Below, piece by piece: positions 1-13,300 of a DNA stretch of 64,000 nucleotides; the stretch's first letter is position 1; each line of letters opens with the position of its first letter. This DNA is from Dendrocalamus latiflorus (taxonomy: Eukaryota > Streptophyta > Magnoliopsida > Poales > Poaceae): the NCBI GenBank assembly GCA_017311315.1, contig CM029626.1:27328672-27392671 (forward strand). The letters are read 5' to 3'. The position numbers and the translations under genes were made by a program. Under the pieces are notes generated by a model. The model worked only from the letters and a program-made list of their open reading frames with translations, did not search any database and was not told the DNA's origin.

Positions 1-1740
1 TTCCTTCAATACCAAAACGCTCGCATAGTGCCATAAATCCCGTCAATTTCCTTTTCTTTGCTGAAGCTATAAATCGGAGCACTGTGACCGTGTCGCCTTC
101 CCTTTCATCTAGCCGCAATCTCCCATCCTCCAGAGAAGTCTCCAAGGCAACACCAAGTCCATCAATGACACCACTCGTTTCAAGAACGACCTCGCCGATT
201 GCTTCACCATCCAAGACCCCGCTGGAACACTCCGTCGCCATCGTCTTCTGCCTCGTCGTTGAGCAAATCCGCTGCCAGAGCCCTTCCCTCACCGAAGCAC
301 TCTGCCGCCACTAACTTCCGCCGTCGTCAACTACTCTCCAACCTTCTCTGGTAAACTCCCTTGCCTGTTGAAAGCAATCGCTCTGCGTTCGACCACGGCA
401 GCCCCATCGATCTCAACCACTCCGATTGCTCCTGATAGCTTTTGAGTTCCTACCGCTAAAACCACACAACCACTCATACCTTTTGACCATGGTCGCTTCC
501 GACCGCGACCGCTTCCAACCACAGTCGCTCACGGCCGCGGTCGCTTTCGACCGCGACCGCTTCTGACCATGGTCGCTCATGACTGCAGTCGCTCGTGACC
601 ATAGCCATTTTCGACCACAGTCGCTCATGACCGCAGTCACTCACGACCATGGCCACCTTCAACCACCCTCGTTTTCGACCATCTTATAGTTTTCGACCAC
701 TGCGGGCCTTTCAGCTACTCTCGGTGTTGCGATCGCCATGGTCGGTCAGGACAATCTCATCGATTACGACCACTCTCGGTGTTTCGACAATTCTCATAGG
801 TTTCAACTGCATCAAGCCTTTGACCACTCTGAAGCCTTCGACCACGTTCTAAGTCTTCGACCACTCTTAGCCTATCGACCACCATCGATGCTATGATCGC
901 CCTGGTCGGTTACGACATCCTCGTCAGCTACAACCACTCTAGGCAGTCCAACAATTCTTGTAGATTTTGACCTCATACAGATTTTCCCACTATAACTACT
1001 TCGACCACAAGGTTTCGATCATCAAGATCCGATGACTTTGAAGTTTTCGACCAGTTCCAGTCTTCTTAGACTAGTTCTTGTAAGGTTTGACTTGCAATGG
1101 TTCCAACCTCTCCAAACCTTTCGACCACATATACCTTTCGACCACATTACATACTTTAACCACTTCAAACTTTTCAACCACTCCTTCCGACCAGGTATCG
1201 ACCATTAACCACTTATAGCCACTTCGACCACCGACCACGTCTGAATTTCTGACCACATTTAGCCATCTGATCACAACTGTTCAACCACCTGAGCCAAATT
1301 GATTCCTTCGACCGCTCCATGCTAATCGATTCCTTCGACCACTCCGCACCGTCCCATTCCTTTGACTACTCCGAACCATTCGATCTCTCCGACCTCTCTA
1401 GACCCTCTGATCATTTCAGTCGTAGTTGTTTTTTACTACAAACGCTTCGACCGCTTGCAGTTGCGACTGCTATTGCGTCTCTCTCTAAGCTTTCAACTGA
1501 TGTCATTCTAAGCCTCCAACCACCGCCGCTTTCGACCATGACCACCCCTTCTCTAAACTTCCGACCAGCTAGTGAGTTTTTTCAACCACTCAGTGGCTGA
1601 GACCACGCAGAGCCGTTCGATCACATTTAACCTTTGACTATCGACCACCACCATAGCCTTTCAACCACTCGGTACTTTTCGACCACTCTCTAAAGATCCG
1701 ACCCCTTCGACCACAGCAAACACTTTCAGAAGCCCATATT
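1..1740. repeat. Degenerate GACCAC-rich repeat tract
   Basis: The short motif TTCGACCACT and variants (CGACCGCGACC, TGACCATGG) recurs dozens of times at irregular spacing of roughly 10-60 bp, all in the same orientation. Short open frames here are low-complexity translations of the repeat (for example runs of SDCGHERLWS on the minus strand) and are not genes. It grades at about 1,740 into AT-rich sequence. It may be the internal part of a long LTR or an untranslated region of a retroelement, but no element boundary is visible because the window starts inside it. Confidence 0.6.
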
Positions 1741-3475
1741 TCTCCATCTTAGCTCTGTTTGAACCTGCTCAAATTCCTAAATTCATCTAAAATCATAAAC
1801 CTCCTTCCAGTATATATATTTTGTATTTTTGTGACTTTGTTTGTGTTTATTTATTTATTTGGGTTTCTTGTTTTTGCGCGTAGAACCCGACATCGCCAAA
1901 GGGGTTTTCGATCCACAGCAGGAAGGTCTGGACAATGTGCAGGATGGCAAGTTTCCTTTGATTATCTTGTACTTATGTTTTCAAAAATCATTTTATTATT
2001 TCAAATTTAATTGCATTGCTATGTTACATAAAATGTTACCCTAGGCTTCCCTTGTCTCAGTATTGAGATTATTATGATATTTGTTAATTTAGAACAGTAG
2101 TAATTACTTAGACAAGCTTATCGGTTACTATAACCCTATGGGTGGGAATAATGTTATCAAATTTCTAAACAATTACTTTTATCAAGTGTTTGGCAATAGG
2201 TGTTGCCATTGATTTATAAAATAAAATAATAAAAATTGGTTTTAGACTTGGGCGGATGGTAAGATCTGATTGATGTGGATTTAGCACGAGAACTTGTATT
2301 ATGAATATGCTGCCCTAATCAATTAAGGACCGATACTTGTGATTGTCCAAACTGAGCATTACCGTATAACCACAAGTCTATATGGGTACGACCTAGCCGA
2401 CTAACTCACAAAAGTTTAGTTTAGATACCACCAGTGGTAAGTGGGTGCTAGGGATTTACTGGTTTACTCACAATGAGGCATAGGGATTTACTATACTCAT
2501 ATGGCGCAAGAGGTGGCTTTTGACTATGGTGGATTTAACCCTTTCAGCGGTGAAATCTCAGCGGGTGGTGTCTAGCTATATCGGAGTGAGGTAAAGGCTT
2601 TGTGATAAATTATCTGGTTCTCATGCCTAAGGAATCATGTTGGCTATTAAGATGATTTATCTCTTGTGGGTAAAATTATACAATCTCTGTAGAGTATAAA
2701 ACTATTCGAATAGCCGTGCCCACGGTTAAGGGCAGGCAATGTGCGCTTTTACATGGTAGACTTTTGGTTTTGGTTTCAAAGTAAAAGTTTTGGGAACTTA
2801 GGAGTGGATGAAATTCTCAGGAGTGTGTCCTGGCGGTGGAGCCAGTGCAGGTGAATGAAACCCGTAGTTTTGAAGTTTTGAACCTTGGCGGTTAGAGCCT
2901 GTTTACTAGTGTTGGTGGTTGGAATCTTCACTAGAAAATTTATTTAGTTTCAGTTATTGCAATTACTCTGTTAAATTGATGCTTTTGAGAATTTATTATG
3001 GTATTTGAAACATAATGCTATTTTATGCAAAAGAACCATATTATCCTTCTTTATTAAGCCTTGCATCTACTGTATTTTCTCCAAGACTTGTAGAGTACTT
3101 TATATACTCATATGTTGCACTCAAAACAACTCGCAAAGGGTTATGAAGATCAAGAGGAAGCCTACGACTACTTCGCGTGTGGATTCGATGAAGGTTTTCT
3201 GGAGTACTAGGTTGCGCTTCCCCAGTCAATTACCTGTGGCGTATTGATGAGTTATCGTCAAAGTTTTATTTTGCTTCCGCTGTGTTTTGTTAATTTGTGT
3301 GGTTTTGTAACCTCAGTTGTAATAAAGTAGCCATAAGGCCTGTACTCTCCTTTTATTATATAAAGCGTTGTTGGTTATGTAATCATCACTATTTGACTGT
3401 GTGTACTAGTTTTGATCTGAGACTAGTGCAGTAATACACAGAGAGTTCGGATTCGGAAATCCGATCCCAACAACA
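1741..3475 (+). mobile_element. LTR-like sequence, probable Ty3/gypsy-type LTR end
   Basis: This AT-rich stretch has no credible coding frame. It holds several plant polyadenylation-like signals (AATAAAG near 3,322) and a TTATATAAAG box near 3,356. It ends with a CCGATCCCAACA-type terminus near 3,475, directly before LINE sequence. The style resembles the long LTRs of grass gypsy elements. I cannot see a matching second LTR, a primer-binding site or a target duplication, so the assignment is inference. Confidence 0.35.
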
Positions 3476-3499
3476 TTGCCTATAGAGAGGCTCACATGT

Positions 3500-4640
3500 G
3501 GATAACATAGGGTAGTCTTTGGTGGCTTGGACTACAGTTTGCAAACCAAAGAAACAAGGTGGTCTTGGAGTAAAAAAATTTGGCAGCCCAAAATTCTGCT
3601 CTTCTTCTTAAAAATCTGCATAAGTTCTTTAATCATACTGCATTGCCTTGGGTCAAGCTCCTTTGGGAAGTTTATTACAACAACGACAGATTGCCTAGTT
3701 GCTACGCTGAAAGATTGTTCTGGTGGAGAGTTATTCTTAAACTGCTGGATCTCTTTAAAGGAATATATCATGCACAGTTCGCAAAGGAAATACAATATTT
3801 TTCTGGAAGGATTTATGGAATGGTCATCTTTCCTCAATTTAGAAATCTGAATTGTTATCCTTTGTCAAGAATGATAAGAGCACAGTGGCTTCGGCTCTGC
3901 AAATGGAAAATTTTCAGAATTCTTTTCGTTTGCCACTTTCCCTTCAGGCTTATGAACAGTTCTGAGAAGCCCAAAATCTGGTTTAGCATTCTGAGTTATC
4001 TCCAGAAGATGATATTTGGACTTATATTTGGAATAATGGACAATACTCGTCGGAGAAGGCTTACAAGTTTCTTATAGGTCATATTCAGATTTCTCAATAC
4101 TATGGTTAGCTTTGGAAAAGTACTTGTTAGCTAAGGCACAAGTTTGTTTTTGGTTACTACTCAAAGACAGACTGAACATAAAAAATTTATTACGTAGAAA
4201 AAACTTCAACCTAGATGATTTTATTTGTGTATTATGTGGTCAACAGAATGAGGAGGATTCATTTCATCTTTTTTGGAGCTATCCATTTGTTCAACCATGC
4301 TGGTATTATTTATGTTCTTCAAGAACTCAGAGCCTTTCGATTCATGGTTCCATCCTAGATGTAAAACAAAATATTGCTCAACCTTTCATTATGGAGATTA
4401 TTATTCTATCTACATGGGCAATTTGAAAAACAAGGAATAATTTGATTTTTCAGCAAATCAGTCCAGATTTTGTAGGATGGAGGACTATATTTAAACATGA
4501 ATTTGTCATGGTTGTACATAGAGCAAAGAACATTTACAAACCATTCATTATGGATTGGTTCAATAGTTTAGACAGATTTTTTCCTTTATTCTTTTTGTTT
4601 TTCCTGTTTTTGTAATTATCATCTGTAAACCTTGTTTGCT
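3500..4640 (+). pseudogene. LINE (non-LTR retrotransposon) reverse transcriptase C-terminal remnant
   Basis: Broken frames carry the 3' part of a plant L1-type LINE ORF2. The 3,580-3,790 part reads AAQNSALLLKNLHKFFNH, ALPWVKLLWEVYY and LFWWRVILKLLDLFKG, the region after the reverse transcriptase fingers. The 4,112-4,330 part reads KAQVCFWLLLKDRLNIKNLL followed by CVLCGQQNEEDSFHLFWSYP, the zinc-binding reverse transcriptase (zf-RVT) domain with its CxxC and H residues. Frameshifts and stops separate the pieces, so it is dead. The 5' two thirds (endonuclease, catalytic reverse transcriptase) are absent, as expected for 5'-truncated LINE insertions. The 3' end near 4,690 is T/A-rich without a clear poly(A) tail. 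Confidence 0.75.
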
Positions 4641-5869
4641 ACTTTAATTTTATCGTTCTCAGTAGGGTCCTTTCCTACTATTTTGCTTCAAAAAAATGCT
4701 TCAAAATTTAGATGAGGGTTAATTTATTTCTTTCGTTAGGGACCATGTGTTATGACTTGTACATAATTGTGAGTTCAAATGATGCTTATGAGTATTCCAA
4801 GATGTTAGTGGCGCATCATATGAAAATTTTAGCTTACATATTTGCTGATGCACTAATATAACAGCACAGTTTGTCCGTTCACCTTCCCGTGCACCCTAAA
4901 AAGCCGACGAGAAACACAGCGCCGACATGTCACCCTATCTCTTAGAGCGGCGGTTCATTCCTCGCTAAAGTCTTGCACGATGCACATGATCAAGCAACTA
5001 ACACAATGCACGTCGAGATTGCGGCACGGCGGCAGCAGGCGAAGGGGCACACGTGGACACGACAGGACGAGGGGGACGCGCATGGTAGCGGGGCTAGGCT
5101 CAAGCTCCCTTGGTTGGTGGCGAGCTGAAGTGGCCGCTCAGATGGAGGAGCAGAGGCAGCCAAGGAGGAAGAGGAGGGAGTGGTGCTCCATGCGCAAGTG
5201 AGGGTGCTTCCGCACTTGTCCCTCCCCCCACTACTCCTCTATGATGCGAGATCTGTCTGTGTGTTGGTGTGTTTTGGTGCGCAACAGGCTTGATCTTGGT
5301 CTAATTTGCTCGAACGATATCCTGTCTTGGTGAGATTGGTCGCGGGGAGGTGATATCTTGTGTGGTTTGGTGGGTTGGGGCTCGGATCTGGTTAGATTTT
5401 TGAGGGAAAAGGTGAGATCTCTAGTCTGTTTTCTTCGTGGAGATGTCTTCTGGGACTATTTGAGTTGTCAGGTTTGGGTTAGTTATGCACTTAGATTATG
5501 ATTTGGGATGTGAAGTTTACTGTCTTTGTTGTTACTCCTGTTATGTTCGTGCCGTGATCTGGGTAGGTAGATTGTAATTTTAGCGTGTCTGGGATGACAT
5601 TTATCTATCGAGTTAAGTGCTTAATCCGTGGAGTCATGCATATAGTTGCAGCTATCAGATCTAATCATGTCAGTTAAGTTTTGGGTTGAACTTTTGACCT
5701 GTTCCGGTGCAAAGGAGTATCAAACATTTTAGAATCTGATTTTTTTTTTCAGAAAAGGATCATTTTAGATTCTTGCCACACTGCTCTGGTCCTATAATGC
5801 TTGGAGTTGGAAGGGACATGAGGCTGTGAGCTGCAATAAACTCTGGATCCGTGGTACCCCACAATGGTT
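4641..5869. other. Unassigned region with a GC-rich island
   Basis: A GC-rich island at about 4,900-5,220 is followed by a T/G-rich stretch (5,220-5,700) that looks like a grass 5'UTR intron (repeated GATCTG, GGTTTGG, no stops of interest). The only frame in the island encodes an Arg/Gly-rich peptide that I do not recognise. No acceptor plus coding exon could be found downstream, so I do not call a gene. It could be a captured promoter and first exon, or LTR sequence. Confidence 0.3.
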
Positions 5870-7662
5870 GTAGCCCTGTAGGATTCCGATATTTACAATG
5901 CAACAATGCAACTCAGTTTAAATAAATCCAAAAAATAAATAAAATCTGACAGGTGGGACCCACAGAAGGTTTTTTTAATTTTTCTTTTATTTTTCTTTTC
6001 CTTTGCCTATACTTATGATAGGTGGGACCGGTTTGGTTTTAATTAAAGGGCATGGCCCACAAGTCAATGACTCATTACTTTAACTGCCAATCATTGCCTT
6101 AACTGTTGTCTTAACCGTAATTAATGACTATCTTAACCGAGTTAATTACGCAGCTACTGTGCATCCTCTTCCTCCGGCTGAGGAACGACGAGCTCGCCGC
6201 TTGTGGGGGAAGCGGCGGCCAGAGCTGAGCATCCCCAAAATGGGTTGCTCACACCCACGCCTACCCGTAAGCGAGGTCTCACCAGCCAATTTGGCCAGAG
6301 CGTTGGCCGGCGACGACCGTGGGTGGCGGCAGAACAGGGGAAAGGCGGGCGTGACAACACACAGTGTTAACGTCCGATTGCGGGCTGGGAAAGCATCTCG
6401 ACGAAGTTAGGAGACTACCTCGGGGGTCGGAGAAGCTTGGGGTAAGGCGATGGCGGTCCGGCGACGTGAGGCGGTGGCGAGCAGGGGAGGCACTCAGTTT
6501 CGGCGAAGAAGAGGTGGGGAAAGGCTTGGCCGATGATAGGGATGGCTTCACGCTGCCCTAAGGATGCCTTGGCTCGGTGGAATAGACCCGACGTGTCTCC
6601 AATCGGCGGCTTGCCCATCGGCCGGCGTTGGGGAAGAAAGAGCCGCCGGTGAGCTGTGAGGCATGGGAATCCAATTCGATGAAGTGGGAGACAAAGTGGA
6701 GCGGTGCGGTGCGAATAGAGGCTTGGGCGGGGATTTATAGCTGGTGGGGAGGGTTGTCGTCATGCGGGCAGTTGGCAGCGGCAATGGGACTGGTCGGAGC
6801 GAGCGTGGGCGCATGAGCCGAGGCGGAAGAGAGAAGTGACAGAGCAAGCAGGCACTGTGGCTGACAGAGGCGACACTCACGGAGAGGGTGGCGACGCGAC
6901 AGGGCGGGAAGCTGTGGGCGACGACGGTAAACTATGGGCGACGACGGTTCTCCTGGAGCGCTGACGGGGGCGACGCGACAGCGGTCGCTGTGCACGTCAT
7001 GGCAACAACACTGTGGCACTCGTCAGTGGCATGGGTGTGAGCAGGCAACGACCGGCAAAGCTCGCAAGGCACAGCGATGGAGGGAGTGAGGTGAGGCAGG
7101 CTACGATGCTGTCATGCGAGCAGAGGGAGAAGAAGAAAAGCTGGGTCGGCTCAGCTAGGCTGATTCCATTTTTTATTTATTTATATACATATATACATAT
7201 ACACATATATACATATATATTTTCATATTTTTTGCTCATTTATTTGTTTACTTATTTACTTATTTTTTATTCCTTTATTGCTAGCCTCATGTTTGTATTT
7301 ATTTATTCATTTAGTATGGTACGTCATTATATACATACATACATACATACTTTATTCACTTACCTTTGTTTATTGCTATTGTTATTACTAAGCCCAAAGT
7401 GAATTTTAAATTTTTGGTTCAAATTATACTCCCCCTTTTGATGGATCATCTTTTCATATTCGATTTTCAAAACATAAATTTCTTTTATTTTCACAGTCCC
7501 TTCATGATTTCTTATTAGTTTTATTTTTCATAAATTTATTCAATTATTAGAACCTCAACTAAGAATTCAAAGGAACACCATTAAAATCCAAATATCAAGA
7601 AAATATATATCAAAATAATTCAATGGCTACACGTTTCTAAATTTAAATTTTCGGGATGTTAC
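5870..7662 (-). mobile_element. Probable Ty3/gypsy LTR (minus strand)
   Basis: Read on the minus strand, the right boundary at 7,662 begins TGTAACATCCCG, the standard start of Del/Tekay-type grass LTRs. The interior has the usual AT-rich start, a GC-rich middle (6,150-7,140) and a GTGGGTCCCACCTGTCAG segment (about 5,943-5,960). The other end is not certain: no clear TG terminus or 5-bp target duplication was found, so the left coordinate is approximate. GC-rich open frames within it on both strands are overlapping low-complexity translations. It may be a solo LTR. Confidence 0.5.
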
Positions 7663-8440
7663 AGATTAGCTCTCGTTGCGAAAAGGATGAAGAACTTTAT
7701 GAGAAAGTGTTTAAACTGAAGCGCTAGCTATGATAAGAACAAGAAGGGACACTCTCATAACAACGATAAGCACTATAGCAACATCTGTTGCTACGAGTGC
7801 GATGAGAAGGGGCATATTGCTTCTCATTGCCCAACTAAAAATGATGACAAGGCCAAGTCATTTAAGAAGAAAAACTTCAATGGCAAGAATATTTTTAAGA
7901 AGCTTAAAAGGCTGGCAAAAATAAAGCCTATATTGGAGAGTGAAATTCTGATAAGAAGCATTCCCACTGTAACTCCAATGATGATAGTCCTCCAAGAAAA
8001 AGTGGCTTGTCGGCATCACCATCGAGGAGGCTTCATCGCTCTTCTCGTCTCCAACATGTTTCATGGCAAAAAAAGATAAGGTAAAATCTCATGATGACGA
8101 TAAACTCACTTATGATGAATTAATGGAGATGCTTGAATAATTGAATGAATATCTTAAAAAGAAAAGGTTAAAATTTAAGTTCTTAAAGAGAGAATATCTC
8201 TCTAAAAAAACTCTTATGAGGAGTTAAAGAAGCGATGACTTCTTTTAAAGGATTCAAACAAATCTCACTCGTGTTGGAATTACTTGTGACGTTATTAATG
8301 AAATGCCTAGTGTAGAAGTTGTTTCTAATAACATTTCAAATGGTAGCACTTCTACTTCTTGTGATGATTTATTAGACATGCCATTTTATTCCAAAATTGA
8401 GACTAATCCTTTTATGGCTTAATCATGCTATTCCAGATGA
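7663..8440 (+). pseudogene. Ty1/copia gag remnant with CCHC zinc knuckle
   Basis: The segment around 7,789-7,830 translates as CYECDEKGHIASHC, an intact C-x2-C-x4-H-x4-C zinc knuckle. Downstream are Lys-rich pieces and DKLTYDELMEMLE near 8,100, then SCDDLLDMPF near 8,360. This order (zinc knuckle, acidic stretch, SCDDLLD) is that of copia-type gag proteins in grasses. Frame changes and stops (for example near 7,728 and 8,139) break it. It directly abuts the LTR-like sequence at 7,662, but the two probably belong to different elements. Confidence 0.65.
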
Positions 8441-10389
8441 TTTAAAACTTTGCACACACCTTACTAAGGATCTCAAAAACATAATCCATCCAAGGACACA
8501 TGAATCTTGACCAAAATTCTAACATTTCCTCAAGATAAACAAGATTGCACCAAAACTGAGCAAAACTCAAGAACTTGAGTTATGACTTGCTTGTGAGTTA
8601 GAGATGGTCAAGATGACTCTAGATGAGTTCTCACATATAGCAGCAATCAAGAATACCCAAGGATTCGAAACCAAAACCTTAGAATCAAAATATCACTAGA
8701 AATGCTCGAAATTGAACCAAGCCGGGCATCCTTCATGGTCTTGCTACAGTTAGTCTCTATATAGATAGAATATGATCCTCATAAGGCATTTCTATCACTT
8801 TTATGTCTTTAGAACCAGTAAGATCAGGAGAGAAGGAAATAGGGCAAAAACTCTAACCAAAATAAGTACAAAAACTAACAAGATCAAAAATACACTATGT
8901 AAGATAAACAAAATTGACCTATTATAACTTATAAATATTTAATTTATAACCACTTTATTATAAAGAGCAGAGCTCTCTCATCTAAAAACATACATCCTAT
9001 AAATCTTCCTTCTAAGCAAACCTCTCTCAATCCTAGCAAATAAATGAGCTCGTTGGATCTCACCAACCCCTAGGCTCATAAAGAATCTACCGTATATTAA
9101 AGTTGAGGGACTTTCTGGCCAGGGAGCTGTGCCACGTCTTTTTTTTTGCGAGAAAGCCCCTGCGTTTTGTGAAATCGCGTAGAGGTCCTCCGTTCTTGCA
9201 AACAGGTCCTTGCTTCTAGCAAACAGGTCCCTACCATGTTTTTTTCCGGAAAGCACCCTCCACTTCACCGATAGCAACCCGCGGCTTCCAAAATTATGTA
9301 TAGGTCCTTGTTTAGTTACGTACAGGTCCTTGGTTTTTTGCGAAAAAGCCGTTTGGTTTTTTCGAAATTACGCATGCGTCCTCGATTTTTTTAAGAAACG
9401 TCTCACGAATTATCGTCTCTTTTACTTCGGTCCACACGGTGGCTAGCACGGTGGGATGCCGCGCTTACGTAGCTAGTAATAACGAGCCTCAATGGATAGT
9501 GAAGTTTTGCAGCTGTGAGATGCTTGCTACTTTGATGTCTTGTGAAGCTGGCGGAGAGACCGGCAGAAAACTGCTGCGCAGGCATTGAAAAAGCAGTTGA
9601 CGGCACACCTTGCTGCAAGTACGGTATGTTGCTTCTGCAGGTTTAGTAGACATAAGCAAAGAACACGGATGATACGAAGTAATCTCCTGATACAACTAAG
9701 GTGATGCTCAGTTTAGCCATGTCCTTTTTATTATAGCTAATTTATTTTTTTATTATAGCCGACAATAACTTATTTAACATAATTAAATTTAAAAAATTAA
9801 AAATAGAAAACAAATAATCTATCACAGATAATACTAAGGAATATAGAAAAAAAATAAAAAAACCTAAAAAAACTAAAATGCAAGAAAAATCAAATAAAAA
9901 ATAGTAAATTAAAATTCAGAAGCTGGAACGAGCAGGTCTAGAAATGAGCTACAAGGGATGTGCCTGTGTATTCGAAATGTAGTCTCAACCTGTAACTCCT
10001 AAAAGATGGTTAATAACTCCATGCACTTCACAAAGGCAAATTTGCGATAAATAATTTTTGTATAAGCCACAGTGCTAAATGTTTCAAGGTGCTTCTGGTA
10101 CATAACTAATTTTAGCGCCCAATGTTTGAATTAACTACATAAAGTGCGCTTCAAGTATTTTTTCCATTTCACATTTTATAAAAACGTCAAGTAGTTTACA
10201 TTTCATAGTTCGTAAAAACTAGTGCAAGTACAAGCATAGAGGACACATTACATTCACAACAGTACACGTCTACACCACCTCCAAACGCACAAACTATAAA
10301 CACACGAATTAGGAAAAGAATATAGCCACAACTATATTTCAGAGTTCACCCCTCAATATCAAATTCTACTCTGAGATGAGCCGCTTAGT
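8441..10389. other. Unassigned AT-rich region
   Basis: No coherent gene was found. A loose repeat of AGGTCCT followed by GCGAAAAAGCC-like sequence occurs several times between about 9,120 and 9,400. On the minus strand a possible exon follows an acceptor TACTTGCAG near 9,620 (reading QGVPSTAFSMPAQQFSAG), but I could not find a partner exon or a family. 9,700-9,910 is very AT-rich. 10,000-10,389 is the 3' flank of the fibrillin gene. Confidence 0.3.
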
Positions 10390-13300
10390 CTAATTTAGGA
10401 GAGTACTTCCTTCCTTAAACAGCACAAAGACGCTGCCACCATCGCCTCTGGAGATCCTAAGCTCGTCATCAAGGTAGGTTGTGAGCAACCAGGACTCGGC
10501 ATTGTCAGCCCTAATTGGTATCTTCAATGGAGGTTGACCAGATATTGTCTTTGCAACCGAGGATGCTGCATTTTCAATTGAAGAAAATATACCCTTCAAT
10601 GGGGTCAGGTCGATGTTCTGTCCAAGGAACTCGAACTTCTCCGGCAGTACGATAGAATCAGTCAACTGTGGAGTGCCGATAATGCCTTCGTCAAATTTGA
10701 TCTGGAAGGGTTGAGGAATATGTTAGCTTTCAAGAAACATATAGCAAAATTCACTTTATTTGTGCATGCAGGTGGTTGTAGGAAGAGGTGCATGCATGTG
10801 CAAACACTAAAAGATTAATTTACCAGATGATTATTTTAGGTGGAAATATCAGATATTTACATGTTTTATTTGCTGCTCCATTTTATCAATTCTGAACTGA
10901 GAAATTTATGCATCTTGAATCATCAAAATGTTATCTCTGCTCTTTTTGTGCTTCGCTGGTTAATTGGTACCCCCAGTTCTATGTACTTTGAACCTTGTTT
11001 TTGTTTTGTTTAAAATTGGGCCGTTTGGCCTCTGATTTAAATGCTGGGTTCTACTTGCATTGGATTTCATAATATCTCAAACTAACTAATTAGGCAGCTC
11101 AATGAATCTAACCAATTATTAAGGGGCAAATGTTTCTCCACATACATGTCATCCACCTTGAGTTACTGCCTGGGATAAAGCTGTCAACAATTCAACACTT
11201 TACACAACGAAAGGATCCCTTCAGGTACTACATAATTGAGAAATATCCGTGCTTGTTTCCCTAATTTTGTCATTGATACTACAAAATGTTCTGGTTCCTT
11301 GCACATGAGAAGTAGAACAATTGAGTAACAAATGAGAAGTACAAAATACTGCAGCACAAAAAACAATCCCAAAAAGAGCTGCTCATTTATGCAACTAAAA
11401 AGGTAGTTGTACTTAGAAGTCTTAACCCTCGATGAGATTCAACCATTCAATTTTACTAGAATTTCCCGTGCATGCTATTTTCATAAATCCATAAAATAAA
11501 ATTAAGAGAATCTTCATTGCATAGGAATGTGTAGATAGACATGACGAAATTGGGATAGGAGAATCGCACCTGCACACGTTTGGGGCTTCTAATTTCAAAT
11601 TTGGCATTGGTGGACACTGAAGTTGTCGCCAAAGGTCCTGAAAACTTGATGCAGTTCTGCACTGTGAAGTTCTCAGAATCAATGTTCTGTGATATTTCCT
11701 CCACCTTGACAAGCTGAGGTAGCCTTCCAGAACCCAACAATGGGAACAATTGCGAAAATGATGTGTACCTGCGGTCAGTCGGTCACCTAGTTAATCAATC
11801 TCCTAAATAATAAAAGAGTAAAGTCCATTACCGGTCCTTAAACTTTTTATGCTGTGTCATCCCGGTCCATAAACTTTTAAAGTATGTTATCCCGATCCTT
11901 AAACTTTCAAAGTGTGGCAATTTCTTTTGAAAGTCTATGGACCGGGATGACACAGCGTAAAAAGTTCACTGCTACAACTACATAAGATATTGCCACACTT
12001 TGTAAGTTTAAGGACCGGGATGACATACTTTAAAAGTTTATGGACCGGGATGACACAGCATAAAAAGTTTAAGGACCGGTAATAGACTTTACTCATAATA
12101 AAATATTGCTGAAGTTACTTTAAAAAGAGTTTCACTTCAATGGACTTCCTCGGCATACCAATTGGTTGGATTCAGAAGTAAGTTATTGATGATGTCGAAA
12201 GCATGTGACTACGGAGTTTCCAAAGAACTCAGGCAATCACAACTGGCGTGTTCTCACCTAAGTGATAGCAACAGCTACCCGAATATTTTGTTTTTACTAC
12301 AGTCTTGTGCATAAGAAAAGTCGCAAACTAGCAACAGACATGATTGTCCTAATACCAAACAAATAAACCAGCGAAAAGCAGCAAAAATTGCACATCAATT
12401 TTCAACATCACTTAAAACAAACAGAATCTGCAGACCTGAAGGACCACATGGCAAGTGCATTCTGTAAACACAAAATATTTATCTAGTGAATTATCCCACA
12501 GACCACTGAGGTGAATGATAGGTCGACTCATATGATACTAATACAGCAGATGTTTGTGTTTCTTTGTCACACTACTACGGAAACAAAAGACAACGTCATC
12601 AGTTTTTTGTTTACCAAGCAACAGATCAAGTCAAGCAACTCCTGAACCTTGGGTGCTTCGTCCTTAAAAGAATGAATTCCTCAGAAATTTGTGTAGGACT
12701 GCGATTCTCTCATACAATCAAAATCTATTTGTAGAATGAAGTGTATTCACCGGCAACAATATACTTATCAAATTATGCAAATTTCCATTTACCCATTATC
12801 ACACTTGAATAACAATTTCCCCGTCGAGTAATATAGTTTTCAGTTTCCACCTAGTAAAGCTTCCTGCCGTCTAGTATACATTCAGGACCCATCAGGATCA
12901 ATTTCACCAGCATAAACCAATCGGAGAAGAAACTAGATACCACACAAGAAGCAAATAAACAAGAAACCAAGCAAGAAATTGAGCAGATGAGAAGAAGGCT
13001 TACGCGAGGATCCATTTGCCGTTGAGGAGGGCGAGCGCCTCGGTGGGCGCCGGCGTGGGGTTGCGCGCCTCGAGCTGCGTGATGATCTCCACCACCTCCG
13101 CCCGCGTCTCGCTGGACGCGCGCAGGCCGCGCTCCGTCCCGTACAGCGCCTCCTTCAGCTTGGCCTTCAGCTCCGCCACCTCGCTCGACACCGGCGCTTC
13201 CGCCACCGCCGCGGCGGCACCGCCCTGATCCGCCGGCTCCTTCCCCCACTCGTCCTCGGCGTCCCCGGCCACCGCCCGCGCCGCCCGCAGCGACGGGAAG

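Noticed and set aside
4980..5201. GC-rich 73-residue frame followed by intron-like sequence
   Set aside because: Low-complexity Arg/Gly/Glu composition, no downstream coding exon, no recognised protein.
5499..7662. GATTA at 5,494-5,498 and 7,663-7,667 as a target duplication for the gypsy LTR
   Set aside because: A 5-bp match over this distance is expected by chance and the proposed left terminus does not resemble an LTR end.
9480..9620. Possible captured exon on the minus strand (QGVPSTAFSMPAQQFSAG)
   Set aside because: A good acceptor precedes it but I found no partner exon, donor or family resemblance, so it is not called as a gene.
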